A DNA stretch of 43,599 nucleotides, taken from a candidate division KSB1 bacterium. Lineage in GTDB: Bacteria; Zhuqueibacterota; Zhuqueibacteria; JANLFK01; Oleimicrobiaceae. Under the pieces are notes generated by a model, which saw only the letters and a program-made list of their open reading frames with translations, had not been told where the DNA came from and made no database searches. Numbering within the stretch: the stretch's first letter is position 1; the number at the start of each line of letters is the position of its first letter. The position numbers and the translations under genes are program-made. The DNA lies in contig JAPDPR010000028.1 in NCBI GenBank assembly GCA_034506335.1, positions 1 to 43,599 on the forward strand, given 5' to 3'. Positions 33,191-41,812 of the stretch are shown here, piece after piece.

Positions 33191-34501
33191 CTAACCAGCG
33201 ATCAGCTTTCGTACGGTGGCGCAGAAGCGTTGCACTTCCTCGACGCTGGTGTAGACGTGCGCGGACACGCGAATAGCGTCAAGGCGGTGCTCGCCGACCG
33301 AGCGCACGCGAAAACCTTCCTTAGTAAGGGCATCAAGGAGGGTGGCGCTCTTCATGTGGCGTGGGCGGAAGGTGACGATTGAGGCAGACGATTCTGGCTC
33401 AGCCGGGGTGAGAACTTCTACTTCAGGCATGTCCCCCAATTCTCGCTTCAGGATTCCCGCCAAGAAACGGCCGCGCGCTGCCACCCGGGGCATACCAATG
33501 GTTGAGAGAAAATCGAAGGCTGCACCCAATGCCAGGATCAGAGGGGTATTGCGGGTTCCGTATTCGGTGAGCTCGGCCTCACGCCGATATTCCAACGTCA
33601 GCGTGTCAAGATCGTACTTTGCATCTGAATAGGCTCCCACATACGTGGGCTTCCAGACGTCAAACATATCCTTGCGAATGTACAGCAAGCCGGTACCCTT
33701 TGGGCCCAAAAGCCACTTGTGTCCCGAAGAGGCGTAGAAATCGCACTCGCATGCGTGGAGGTCGACCGGGATCATTCCGGGGGGGTGCGCGCCATCCACC
33801 ACCAGCCAGATACCTCGTTGGTGACATAACGCCGCGATCTCCCTCACTGGGAAGAGCAGACCGGTCGTGCAAGTGATGTGGCTAATGGACACTACCCTGG
33901 TCTTGCGCGTAAGGCTTCGCTCGATCACCCGAAGGTTTTCTTCCCGGCTCATAGCCGGCTCAAAGAGGCGGACCACCACCCCCTTCGCCTTAGCGACAGC
34001 CAGCCAGGGGATTGCCCCACCGGGGTGCTCGTGGGTGCTCATTAGGACCTCGTCCCCCCTCCGCAGAGGCAGTCCCCACGCCACGATGTTCATTCCCTCA
34101 GTCGTGTTGCGGGTGAACGCAACCTCGCTGGGCTCGCACCCCAAGAATGCCGCTGCCTTCGCACGCACGGCCGCGATCTCTTCGTGGCCAGTCTCGCAGA
34201 TTCGCTCCAAGCGCAGGCTCGCGTCGCGATAAGCCTCCAGCACCACGCGGGGCGAAGGGCCGAGACCACCGTTGTTGAAGTAAGTACGCTCGGTGGTAAG
34301 CGGGAACGCCTGTCTCACCACCGCCCAATAGTCCTCGTCTCCAGGACCCCCGGCTCCAGGAAAAGTAGAGGCATCCGGGGCATTGCGCCAGGAGCCCGCA
34401 ACTCTGCGTAGGGGAAGAGCAAAGGAGGCCGCTGCGCCCCCTGCAAGTATCTTGCGCAAGAAGGAACGTCGCGTCTCAGCATGGGTAAGCACCACCATCA
34501 C
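33191..34501 (-). CDS. Tat-exported class V aminotransferase-like PLP enzyme
   Basis: 436 residues. The N-terminus has a twin-arginine signal, TRRSFLRKILAGGAAASFA (residues 10-28). The enzyme body is the class V fold of cysteine desulfurases and isopenicillin N epimerase: FNNGGLGPSP, the aspartate D236 in VVDGAH, and the PLP lysine K262 in SSGHKWLLGPKGTG. The nucleophilic cysteine loop of true desulfurases is not apparent, so an epimerase, lyase or transaminase is more likely. Export by Tat fits a cofactor loaded in the cytoplasm. GGAGG lies just before GTG 34501 / ATG 34498. Neighbours are a transporter and an unknown anchored protein. The substrate is unknown. Confidence 0.85.
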   Translation of the reverse strand: MMVVLTHAETRRSFLRKILAGGAAASFALPLRRVAGSWRNAPDASTFPGAGGPGDEDYWAVVRQAFPLTTERTYFNNGGLGPSPRVVLEAYRDASLRLERICETGHEEIAAVRAKAAAFLGCEPSEVAFTRNTTEGMNIVAWGLPLRRGDEVLMSTHEHPGGAIPWLAVAKAKGVVVRLFEPAMSREENLRVIERSLTRKTRVVSISHITCTTGLLFPVREIAALCHQRGIWLVVDGAHPPGMIPVDLHACECDFYASSGHKWLLGPKGTGLLYIRKDMFDVWKPTYVGAYSDAKYDLDTLTLEYRREAELTEYGTRNTPLILALGAAFDFLSTIGMPRVAARGRFLAGILKRELGDMPEVEVLTPAEPESSASIVTFRPRHMKSATLLDALTKEGFRVRSVGEHRLDAIRVSAHVYTSVEEVQRFCATVRKLIAG

Positions 34502-34534
34502 TTCAGCCTCCGCTACTTTGATGCCGGCGTTGAC

Positions 34535-35203
34535 CTAGAGCCAGCGGAAACTCTCCACAATCCGTTCGATATCTGACCGCACCGCGGGATAGGCAACTTC
34601 GCTCGTCTTTGCGAGGAAAAAACAGGCAAGGGAGTCGCGAACCGAGACGCTCACCACCCAGACGGGCATGCTTTCCCTCGCCTTTTCCGGCAACACCACC
34701 ATGAAGTAGGCGCCCGCATTTGTCCCTTTTCCGGTGACAGTCACCTCCTTGAGCAATCGTACCCGGCCATGGCCTCGCTCATACTCCGCTATCAACTCCC
34801 CAAGAGCCCGAACCGCGCAATCATAAGCATCACGGGGGATTGTCTGCCAGAGAACTCCCACAGTAACAGCGGCAAGCGTGTCTCCGGCGGTGGACTTGTG
34901 AGCGACCACCAGCGGCACTACGTTGTTGAGCACAGTACGCGCCGGATTCTCTGGTGGCAGACTATCTGGTCTGCGCAGGAGCTGCATCTGCCACCCTTCC
35001 GGTGGTACCTTGAAACTCAGTCCGTCAATAGTGTCGTAAAAGTACTGCCCGCGCACCTCCACCACTGATCCAGAGGGAACAGAGGGTTCCTGGCTACGCA
35101 GGGCCGCCTGCTTCTCAAAGGTTCGCAAGTAATGGACCAGGAGAATAACTACACCAAGACTCAGTATGAGCAACCCGGCCGGCACAAGACTGCTGCGTCT
35201 CAT
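34535..35203 (-). CDS. Membrane-anchored protein of unknown function
   Basis: 222 residues. One membrane segment at about 7-26 is followed by a soluble domain outside the cytoplasm. The GLSFKVPPEGWQMQ segment, with a terminal IERIVESFRW helix, resembles the PsbP/DcrB-like fold seen in many small bacterial lipoproteins, but this is weak. The frame is open to 35344 and would overlap the PfkB gene; ATG 35203 with GAGGTG five bases upstream and an Arg-Arg start is preferred. It lies between the sugar kinase and the Tat-exported aminotransferase. Confidence 0.7.
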   Translation of the reverse strand: MRRSSLVPAGLLILSLGVVILLVHYLRTFEKQAALRSQEPSVPSGSVVEVRGQYFYDTIDGLSFKVPPEGWQMQLLRRPDSLPPENPARTVLNNVVPLVVAHKSTAGDTLAAVTVGVLWQTIPRDAYDCAVRALGELIAEYERGHGRVRLLKEVTVTGKGTNAGAYFMVVLPEKARESMPVWVVSVSVRDSLACFFLAKTSEVAYPAVRSDIERIVESFRWL

Positions 35204-35262
35204 GGGCACCTCACCAGTGTGTTCCAGCCGATTCGCGTGTTTCGCTCCTTTCTGCTCGGTTT

Positions 35263-36234
35263 CTAAGCGAATTGCAAATAGAGTGGGGACCATGCCCGAC
35301 TGGGTATGGAGGTACTGAACCGGCGCAATTCGGTCAGGTTCCATCCCGGAGTGGCACCTCTTCGCGTGGCGACCAGGGCGCCCAGGGCATTGGCGAACCG
35401 CGCGATCTCCCGCAGGTGTGCACCTTCCAGAAGCTTCACCACCAGGCCTGCGGCAAACGCGTCTCCTGCCCCGGTGGTGTCCTCAACCTCGACCACCAAC
35501 CCTGGCTCATAGACCACCTCGGTCCTATTCGCCAGCACGCATCCTTCATGCCCCAGGGTGAGGGCCACCACCTGGAGGTCGAACTCTTCTGCCAGGAAGC
35601 GGAGAAAAAGCGCTGGTTGGCTGTCGTCAAAGCCAAAAGCCTCGCTCAGTAGATGACGTTCTTCATCATTGAGCTTGAGCACGTCGGCCAAAGGCATGGA
35701 GTCGAGCACCAAGCGGCGGGTCATCTCATCCCAACCCCGGATGTTCACATCATACACGCGCAACGCCTTTGTGCACTGACTGAGGAACTCCCGAATCGCA
35801 TTCCTGCTCTGCTCGTTGCGCTGCGCCAGGGTGCCAAAGAGGACGGCGTCAACAAGACCGTACAGCGTTTGCCATTGAGGAGCCGGTTCGAGATAGTCAA
35901 ACGCCACATCATCTGAACAGTGAAACCTCGGGACCCCCTGACGGTCCAGGCTCACCTTTACCGTACCGGTAGGGTGATTCACATCCCGCTGGATCCACCT
36001 CGTCTCCAGACCAGCCATGGAGAGCCGGTCCAGCAATTCGTCCCCAGAGCTATCGCGCCCCACGCGGCTGATAATGTAGGCGTCGTGTCCCAGGTGGTGC
36101 ACATGGTAAGCAAAATTAGCAGGTGCTCCCCCCGGAAACTTCTCGTCCCCGTAGAGATCCCATAACACCTCGCCTATGCCGACAATGAGCTTCCTCGCCG
36201 GTGCACCCCGTCGCTGAGTTTGCTTCTTACCCAC
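35263..36234 (-). CDS. PfkB-family carbohydrate kinase
   Basis: 323 residues, start GTG 36234 behind GGGGGT. The PfkB signature DTTGAGDAFAAGLV is complete, with anion hole G255-A-G257 and catalytic base D258. The N-terminal GIGEVLWDLY, GGAPANFAYHVHHLG and SRVGRDSSGDELL segments are fructokinase-like. It phosphorylates a sugar with ATP, most likely fructose, but related kinases for ribose or other sugars look similar. It heads a six-gene minus-strand operon under the promoter at 36324-36352. Confidence 0.9.
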   Translation of the reverse strand: MGKKQTQRRGAPARKLIVGIGEVLWDLYGDEKFPGGAPANFAYHVHHLGHDAYIISRVGRDSSGDELLDRLSMAGLETRWIQRDVNHPTGTVKVSLDRQGVPRFHCSDDVAFDYLEPAPQWQTLYGLVDAVLFGTLAQRNEQSRNAIREFLSQCTKALRVYDVNIRGWDEMTRRLVLDSMPLADVLKLNDEERHLLSEAFGFDDSQPALFLRFLAEEFDLQVVALTLGHEGCVLANRTEVVYEPGLVVEVEDTTGAGDAFAAGLVVKLLEGAHLREIARFANALGALVATRRGATPGWNLTELRRFSTSIPSRAWSPLYLQFA

Positions 36235-36323
36235 GGTTACCCCCGTATGCTGTCATTCGCTCCTTCCTCTTCCTTGCTACCGATGCTATTCCCGTGTGGC
36301 TTCCCCCAGGCCTGACGCATGCA

Positions 36324-36352
36324 AAAGTAATAAATTTGTCCCCCATTTGCAA
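36324..36352 (-). promoter_or_regulatory. Promoter for the PfkB-kinase operon
   Basis: Minus-strand TTGCAA (36347-36352), 17-base spacer, TACTTT (36324-36329), reading on as TACTTTTG, which fits TAnnTTTG. The leader to GTG 36234 is about 80 bases. Confidence 0.6.
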
Positions 36353-36815
36353 GCATTTTGCCACCTGCCAACAGGATGGTCAAAATTCATCATTCCATGT
36401 TGGTGGCTGAGAGTCGAATGGCCTTGCGCGCATCGGAGACGAAAGGCTCCCATGTGACCGTGCCTGCCCTGCGCAAAGCCCTTCTCGCTACGCTATGCGC
36501 CTCTCGGTACGCGAGGAAACCCGCCCGCCTGGGCAGCCTCTACTGCCTGGAGAACAAAGGGCATCGTCGCTTGTGGCACTAGCCAGGCCCGCTCACCTCC
36601 CCTGCTACGGGCGTACGTACTCGGGGACCCGCGCTGTTCTCGTTGGTGCGCCTCTCGACCTGCGCGCCGCCGTGGCCGACACGCCTGCACTTCCAACTCC
36701 CCGATGATTGCTCTGCCTCGAGAAGCAGCGACCAGCCCAGAGTTTCTTTCCGACCGCGCGGAAACTCCACTAAAGGCACAATGTTTGAGCTCAGAGGCTC
36801 CTGCGCGTTTTCTCC

Positions 36816-36844
36816 TTGACTATGTCGCCCCCATTTCGTAAAAT
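36816..36844 (+). promoter_or_regulatory. Promoter for the amidohydrolase gene
   Basis: TTGACT (36816-36821), 17-base spacer, TAAAAT (36839-36844). The predicted transcript start near 36851 lies before ATG 36888 but after the TTG at 36816 where the open frame begins, which supports the downstream start. Confidence 0.65.
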
Positions 36845-36870
36845 GAGCAGTGCATCGTGTGGACTTGCGC

Positions 36871-36879
36871 GGAGGAGGT
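36871..36879 (+). promoter_or_regulatory. Ribosome binding site fixing the amidohydrolase start
   Basis: GGAGGAGGT is 8 bases before ATG 36888. It decides against the upstream TTG start at 36816, which would overlap the promoter. Confidence 0.85.
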
Positions 36880-36887
36880 ACGTATCC

Positions 36888-38579
36888 ATGAGCTGTCACG
36901 CACATATGCGAAGGGCCTCCACAGCTTTCGTCGTTCCTATTCTGGGAGTGCTGCTTGCCGCGGGTTGCCAAGGGCCAAAACAAAAACGTGCTGCGATTAC
37001 CGTGGTCGTCAAAAACGCCCGGGTGTGGACCGGGTGCACGGCCGTACCGTGGGCGGAGGCCCTGGCGGTAGCCGGGGATCGCATCGCGGCGGTGGGAACC
37101 ACAGAGCGCGTCTTAGCTCTGGCATGTCCCTCCAGTGAGATCATTGACGCACAGGGGAACTTGGTCGTTCCGGGTTTTATAGACTGCCATGTACACTTTC
37201 TTGAAGGCGGGTTCCACCTTTCTTCAGTACAGCTCCGAGACGCAGCTACTCCCGCCGAGTTTATCCACCGCATCAAGGCATACGCAGAGGAGGTAGGACC
37301 GGGGGTTTGGATCACGGGCGGTGACTGGGACCATGCGCTGTGGGGAGGGCGGCTCCCCACGCACGAATGGATCGACTCGGTCTCCTCGCGCAATCCGGTG
37401 TGGGTAAGTCGCTTGGATGGCCACATGGCCCTGGCCAACCGACTGGCAATGCAGATAGCCGGCATACATGCCGCTACTCCAGATGTCGAGGGTGGCACCA
37501 TCGTACGGGACGCCGAGGGGAACCCCACAGGCATCTTCAAGGACAATGCCATGGGCCTCATCGACCGGATGGTGCCGAGTCCGGACCTGAGGCAAAAGGA
37601 GCGCGCCCTCGTGGCGGCAATGGAATACGTGGCAAGTCAAGGTGTGACAACGGTGCACCAGATGGGGACCTGGGAGGACCTGGAGGTCTTCGAGCACGCC
37701 CATGCAACCGGAAGCCTGCTCACCCGCATCTACGCGGCCGTCCCTTTGGCAAGCGCGAGTCAGCTGGCTGCACGCGTGCGCCAGGGCGGTCGTGGCGACG
37801 AGTGGCTGCGCATCGGCATGCTCAAAGGCTTTGTGGATGGTTCGCTGGGCTCGCACACCGCCGCCTTCTTCGAACCCTATAGCGACGCCCCAACGGACTC
37901 CGGGCTGTTGGTGAACACGCCGGAGGACCTCTACCGCTGGATCAGCCAGGCTGACTCTGCCGGCCTGCAGGTGGCGGTCCACGCCATTGGTGACCGGGCA
38001 AATGCTCTGTTGCTGGATATCTATGCGCGAGTGGTGGCGGAGCGTGGGCCACGTGATCGCCGCTTCCGCATCGAGCACGCCCAACATCTGCGACCGTGTG
38101 ACATCCCCCGCTTCTCACAACTGGGCGTCATTGCCAGCATGCAACCCTACCACGCCATTGATGATGGCAGATGGGCCGAGGGAGTCATCGGGCCACAGCG
38201 CTGCAAGACCACATACGCCTTCCGCTCCCTGCATGATCAGGGCGCACGGGTAGTTTTCGGCAGCGACTGGTACGTGGCACCCCCCTCGCCACTGCTGGGC
38301 ATTTACGCAGCGGTCACCCGGCGCACCATCGACGGGAAGAACCCGGACGGATGGATCCCGGAACAGAAGATCACCGTCGAGGAGGCGCTCCGTGCCTACA
38401 CGGTGCAAGCGGCCTACGCTTCGTTCGAGGAAGGACTCAAGGGGAGTATCGAGCCGGGCAAGCTCGCCGATTTTGTCATACTGGACCGCGACATCACGCG
38501 CATCCCGCCGGAAGAGATCTTCCAAGCGCGGGTGTTGATGACGGTGGTGGGCGGAAAGGTGGTTTTCAGGGCGCAATAA
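36888..38579 (+). CDS. YtcJ-type amidohydrolase, probable lipoprotein
   Basis: 563 residues. The N-terminal hydrophobic segment ends LLAAGC (C27), a probable lipid-attachment site. The amidohydrolase-3 fold shows the metal pair H101-x-H103 in DCHVHF, K313 in GMLKGFVDGSLG, H365 in VAVHAIGDRAN, H397 in RIEHAQH and D460 in VVFGSDWYV. YtcJ-like enzymes hydrolyse amide or formamide bonds; substrates are mostly unknown. A location outside the cytoplasm is suggested by the lipobox. It is a single-gene unit and converges with the M50 protease gene. Confidence 0.9.
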   Translation: MSCHAHMRRASTAFVVPILGVLLAAGCQGPKQKRAAITVVVKNARVWTGCTAVPWAEALAVAGDRIAAVGTTERVLALACPSSEIIDAQGNLVVPGFIDCHVHFLEGGFHLSSVQLRDAATPAEFIHRIKAYAEEVGPGVWITGGDWDHALWGGRLPTHEWIDSVSSRNPVWVSRLDGHMALANRLAMQIAGIHAATPDVEGGTIVRDAEGNPTGIFKDNAMGLIDRMVPSPDLRQKERALVAAMEYVASQGVTTVHQMGTWEDLEVFEHAHATGSLLTRIYAAVPLASASQLAARVRQGGRGDEWLRIGMLKGFVDGSLGSHTAAFFEPYSDAPTDSGLLVNTPEDLYRWISQADSAGLQVAVHAIGDRANALLLDIYARVVAERGPRDRRFRIEHAQHLRPCDIPRFSQLGVIASMQPYHAIDDGRWAEGVIGPQRCKTTYAFRSLHDQGARVVFGSDWYVAPPSPLLGIYAAVTRRTIDGKNPDGWIPEQKITVEEALRAYTVQAAYASFEEGLKGSIEPGKLADFVILDRDITRIPPEEIFQARVLMTVVGGKVVFRAQ

Positions 38580-38599
38580 GGGACCAGCCCCAAGGTCCC
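38580..38599. terminator. Small hairpin between convergent genes
   Basis: A perfect 6-base-pair stem GGGACC/GGTCCC with an 8-base loop fills the 21 bases between the ends of two convergent genes. The T-run is weak on both sides, so termination is suggested by position only. Confidence 0.35.
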
Positions 38600-38600
38600 A

Positions 38601-39497
38601 TCAAATCCTGAAAGGTACCGGCGTGAAGGAAACCATGAAGATCACCAGCATCGCGTAGCCTACGGCCCTGCGCCGCGCGTCAAGCGGGAGAAACGGGTCT
38701 AGGGGTACCGGATGGCGAAAGCCGAAGACAATGAGCAACACCAGGAGGAGGGCCCAGCCCGGATACCATTTTACCGTTACGATGCCAAACGCAATCAGCA
38801 AAAAGATATAGGCACGCTGTGCCCTTTGCCCAAAGAGCGCGTAGAGCACGTGTCCGCCGTCGAGTTGTCCGATCGGAAGGAGATTGAGCGAGGTCACGAA
38901 CAGTCCTGCCCAGCCGGCAAACGCCATCGGGCCCAGCATGATGTCCATATCCGGGCTCAATCCGGGTACCGCGAGTCTGGCAACCAGCTTGAACAGCAGC
39001 GACTCGCCCAGGTACAGCACCGAGGGCCCCACCTCTCCCTTTGGGACCAACTGAGAGTTTTGCAGACCAAAAAACATGACGGGAAGCGCAATAGCGAGCC
39101 CGGCAAGTGGGCCGGCCACGGCGACGTCCAACAGCGCCCTCCGGTCGGGCATGCGCGCATCCATGCGAATCACTGCCCCCAAGGTACCGAACGGATTGAG
39201 CATGGGAAAGGGGAATGGGATAAAATACGGCAGGGTGGCGTTCACGCGGTGCCGGCGACACATGAGGTAGTGACCCATCTCATGCGCAAGCAAAATGCTC
39301 ATGATGGATAAGCAGTACACTGCTCCTCCCACAAGGAGCGTGGACAGAACGGTTGCCGCAAACAGCACGATGTTTAGCGTCGGGCGTCGACGCGGGGTCA
39401 AGCGCCCAAGAAGACGCGCCCGCCAACTCGGCCGAGACGCCGGAAAGGGACGTTGCGAATACTCTGGGAAGCTGTCAACCCATTCTGGGTAGCTCAT
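38601..39497 (-). CDS. Site-2 protease-like M50 membrane metalloprotease
   Basis: 298 residues from ATG 39497, with about six membrane segments. The zinc site is HEMGH (H72, E73, H76), with the third ligand D213 in NLLPIGQLDGGH. No PDZ domain is seen. Such proteases cut transmembrane segments, for instance of anti-sigma factors or signal peptides. An anti-sigma factor is encoded 32 kb away in this window, but a link is speculation. The frame extends to 39605 over the upstream gene; ATG 39497 lies 8 bases after that gene's stop. Confidence 0.88.
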   Translation of the reverse strand: MSYPEWVDSFPEYSQRPFPASRPSWRARLLGRLTPRRRPTLNIVLFAATVLSTLLVGGAVYCLSIMSILLAHEMGHYLMCRRHRVNATLPYFIPFPFPMLNPFGTLGAVIRMDARMPDRRALLDVAVAGPLAGLAIALPVMFFGLQNSQLVPKGEVGPSVLYLGESLLFKLVARLAVPGLSPDMDIMLGPMAFAGWAGLFVTSLNLLPIGQLDGGHVLYALFGQRAQRAYIFLLIAFGIVTVKWYPGWALLLVLLIVFGFRHPVPLDPFLPLDARRRAVGYAMLVIFMVSFTPVPFRI

Positions 39498-39505
39498 CAC
39501 CTTGC

Positions 39506-40312
39506 TCACCACTGAAGATAGACTTTCTGGCCCTTCACCAGTCCAAGGCGCGCGCGCAGGTTGTCCCGACGCAACGCCAGCTCCAAATAGCCGGCGCTCC
39601 CCCACAACGCCATGGGCATCCCCTCCGTCCCCTCGTCATAGCAGGACACGAGTCCTTGTATCCTAAAGCTGCCCACTGCAATAGTCAGATCGGCATGCGG
39701 GGGTACCAGGTGCCTGGGGAGGTTAGTGACGGCGTTGCCGAAACGGTCAAAATAGACAATCTCCCCCCGGGCGCAGGTACCTTCCACGCTGGGTTGGGGG
39801 ACTTTTGTACGGACCAGCTCTGGTATCGCGGGGCCCAGCTCGCGAAGTGCAAGTCCGCGTGACAAGTGCCCCGCAACTGGGGCAAAGACGTCACGTCCAT
39901 GAAAGGTGGCGCTTACCTCCGGCAAAAACAGGTCTTGGCGTTCTATGAGCACCGCCTCCCACCGGCTTTCCCGCGCCAGCACCCAGCTCAGCACCCCATT
40001 GTCCGGGGCCACGAACAGATGAGCCCCAGCCTGCACGGCAATGGCACGCCGCCTGCTGCCCACACCAGGGTCCACCACGACCAGGTGAACTGTACCGTGT
40101 GGGAAGTAGGGATAGGCCATCTGCAGGACAAACGCGGCCGCCTCCACATCGTGAGCGGGAATCTCGTGCGTGAGGTCGACCAGCCTCGCCTCAGGATTGA
40201 TGCCAAGGATGACGCCTTTCATCACCCCCACGAAGGCGTCCACGGTGCCAAAATCGGTGAGCAGGGTGACAATGCCGCTGGGTTCCTTGGCATCTCCGTT
40301 GCCAATGGCCAT
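39506..40312 (-). CDS. SAM hydrolase (SAM-hydroxide adenosyltransferase family)
   Basis: 268 residues. LLTDFGTVDAFVGVMKGVI at the start, VVVDPGVGSRRRAI, FVAPDNGVLS and FDRFGNAVTNLP are landmarks of the family once called DUF62, related to SAM-dependent fluorinase. Family members without a halide pocket hydrolyse S-adenosylmethionine to adenosine and methionine. The frame is open to 40603, but ATG 40312 lies 5 bases after the upstream stop and fits family length. It follows the metallo-beta-lactamase-fold gene and precedes the M50 protease. A nucleoside kinase lies two genes upstream. Confidence 0.9.
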   Translation of the reverse strand: MAIGNGDAKEPSGIVTLLTDFGTVDAFVGVMKGVILGINPEARLVDLTHEIPAHDVEAAAFVLQMAYPYFPHGTVHLVVVDPGVGSRRRAIAVQAGAHLFVAPDNGVLSWVLARESRWEAVLIERQDLFLPEVSATFHGRDVFAPVAGHLSRGLALRELGPAIPELVRTKVPQPSVEGTCARGEIVYFDRFGNAVTNLPRHLVPPHADLTIAVGSFRIQGLVSCYDEGTEGMPMALWGSAGYLELALRRDNLRARLGLVKGQKVYLQW

Positions 40313-40317
40313 GTGCG

Positions 40318-41049
40318 CTACTTCTCGATAGTCAAAGCCACCATACGCTCGCCCACGCGTTGGCGCAAGAGTTCCACGTCCTTCGGCCCGCCCACGATAT
40401 CCCCATAGTGCATCGGCACAACTACCCGCGGCCGCATGGCCTCCACCGCCTTTGCCGCTTCCTCGGCGCCCATAGTGTAGGTACCCCCAATGGGCAACAG
40501 GGCCACATCGGGGTGAATGCCTCTCATCTCGGGGATAAAGTCGGTGTCCCCGGCATGATAGACCACCTCTCCCCTCTGCAGCCGGACCACATACCCCACC
40601 CACCGGTTTTCCCTCTTGTGAAACTCCTTGCCCACATTGTAGGCAGGCACAGCGACGATCTGGATGCCCCCTATAGAAACAGTGTCCCCTGGTGAAATGG
40701 GTATCAGGCTTTCACGCTTTTGTCGCAGTGCGTCCAGGTCACGCGTTTTTTGCGCTTGGGCGATCACATCTGGCGGCGCAATCAAACGCGTATTACCCTT
40801 CACCAGGCGTGCTATCGTGCCGGGCGCATAGTGATCGAAGTGGCTGTGCGTAACCAAAACTATGTCTGCCAAAGGAGCATTTGCTGGCACTTTCCAGGGG
40901 TCAATGTAGATCTGTGAGTCGCCGTCCTGGAGACGAAAGGACGCATGGCCGTACCAGTGAACAAACGCGGCAACGTCCGGCGCGGGCCGTGGCTGCTGTG
41001 CTTGAAAGACCGCGCACACCCAAAGCACAAGGTAGACTCCCTTGATCAT
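40318..41049 (-). CDS. Metallo-beta-lactamase-fold hydrolase with N-terminal signal segment
   Basis: 243 residues. The metal site THSHFDH (H68, H70, D72, H73), HAGDTDF and VPMHYG near the C-terminus mark the UPF0173-like metal-dependent hydrolase family. WYGHASFRL and IYIDPW are characteristic for that group. Residues 1-18 form a hydrophobic segment like a signal peptide, unusual for a family that is mostly cytoplasmic. The substrate is unknown. It begins 21 bases after the deoxynucleoside kinase stop. Confidence 0.85.
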   Translation of the reverse strand: MIKGVYLVLWVCAVFQAQQPRPAPDVAAFVHWYGHASFRLQDGDSQIYIDPWKVPANAPLADIVLVTHSHFDHYAPGTIARLVKGNTRLIAPPDVIAQAQKTRDLDALRQKRESLIPISPGDTVSIGGIQIVAVPAYNVGKEFHKRENRWVGYVVRLQRGEVVYHAGDTDFIPEMRGIHPDVALLPIGGTYTMGAEEAAKAVEAMRPRVVVPMHYGDIVGGPKDVELLRQRVGERMVALTIEK

Positions 41050-41070
41050 GGCTCACACCCTCCTGGGCTG

Positions 41071-41694
41071 TTATTCAGGGCAAAAAGCCCTGATCTGATC
41101 AAAGAGGTCCTTTCTGCGGGCAAGGTCATGCTCAAACTCAAATTCGTCGGCTTCCACCGTCAGAACATTCATCTCCTTGCTCGCGTTCTTGATCCAGCGC
41201 TCATAAGCCAGGTTGAGCTCGTGGAGATATTCCGGAGTAATACCCTTCTCGAAATCCCGTCCGCGGCGACGAATGCGCGAGATAAGGGTCCAGGTGGAGG
41301 CACGCAGGTAGACAATCAGGTCCGGCTTGCGGAGATAGCTGGTCATGCAGTAGAAGAGCTCACGGTAGTTGTCATAGTCGCGCTGCTCCATGTGCCCTTG
41401 CTTGTAGAGGATGTAGGCAAAAATCTCCGCGTCTTCGTAGATGGACCGGTCCTGCACGCAGGAGACCGGGCTCTCGCTGATCAGTTTCTGGTCCATGAAT
41501 CGTTTGGACAAGAAGTAGACCTGGAGGTTGAAACTCCAGCGGCTCATGTCAGCATAAAAGTCGCTGAGGTAAGGGTTGTCAATCACGCGCTCGAAGAATG
41601 GCTGCCATCCGAAGTGCTCAGCGATCAGTCTGGTAAGCGTGGTCTTTCCCACGCCAATGTTGCCTGCCACCGCCACGAAATGTTTCTTCGGCAT
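41071..41694 (-). CDS. Deoxynucleoside kinase
   Basis: 207 residues. The P-loop is GNIGVGKTT (11-19), the catalytic DRS motif is D82-R83-S84 in QDRSIYEDAEIF, and the LID-like arginines are in RIRRRGRDFE. These match the deoxyadenosine/deoxyguanosine kinase (Dck/Dgk) family, which phosphorylates salvaged deoxynucleosides. The frame is open to 41739, but the promoter -10 at 41739-41744 sits there, so ATG 41694 (AGGG upstream, MPKKHFVAVAGN) is the start. It heads a four-gene operon. Confidence 0.92.
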   Translation of the reverse strand: MPKKHFVAVAGNIGVGKTTLTRLIAEHFGWQPFFERVIDNPYLSDFYADMSRWSFNLQVYFLSKRFMDQKLISESPVSCVQDRSIYEDAEIFAYILYKQGHMEQRDYDNYRELFYCMTSYLRKPDLIVYLRASTWTLISRIRRRGRDFEKGITPEYLHELNLAYERWIKNASKEMNVLTVEADEFEFEHDLARRKDLFDQIRAFCPE

Positions 41695-41738
41695 CCGGAT
41701 TTCCCTGCGCAAAACGCCGTCACCTGCTTCCTGGCACA

Positions 41739-41767
41739 AAGATAACCCAATTCCGGGTAAATGTCAA
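41739..41767 (-). promoter_or_regulatory. Promoter for the deoxynucleoside kinase operon
   Basis: Minus-strand TTGACA (41762-41767), 17-base spacer, TATCTT (41739-41744), reading on as TATCTTTG, a full match to TAnnTTTG. The leader to ATG 41694 is about 38 bases. Confidence 0.8.
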
Positions 41768-41812
41768 GCGGTAATCTGTGCGGAGGGACGCTCGGTAGGA
41801 AGAACGCAAGGT

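Larger units (their letters stand above)
36235..36887. other. Divergent intergenic region with two promoters
   Basis: 653 bases between the PfkB kinase (minus) and the amidohydrolase (plus). It holds a minus promoter at 36324-36352 and a plus promoter at 36816-36844. Between them is about 460 bases of GC-rich sequence with short hairpins, for example GGGCAG/CTGCCT near 36533-36550. I searched it for RNase P, tmRNA and SRP RNA hallmarks and found no convincing match. Confidence 0.5.

Noticed and set aside
36705..36745. GAAGCAGC-like segment recalling the conserved loop of SRP RNA.
   Set aside because: The surrounding bases lack the rest of the conserved SRP domain IV sequence and pairing.
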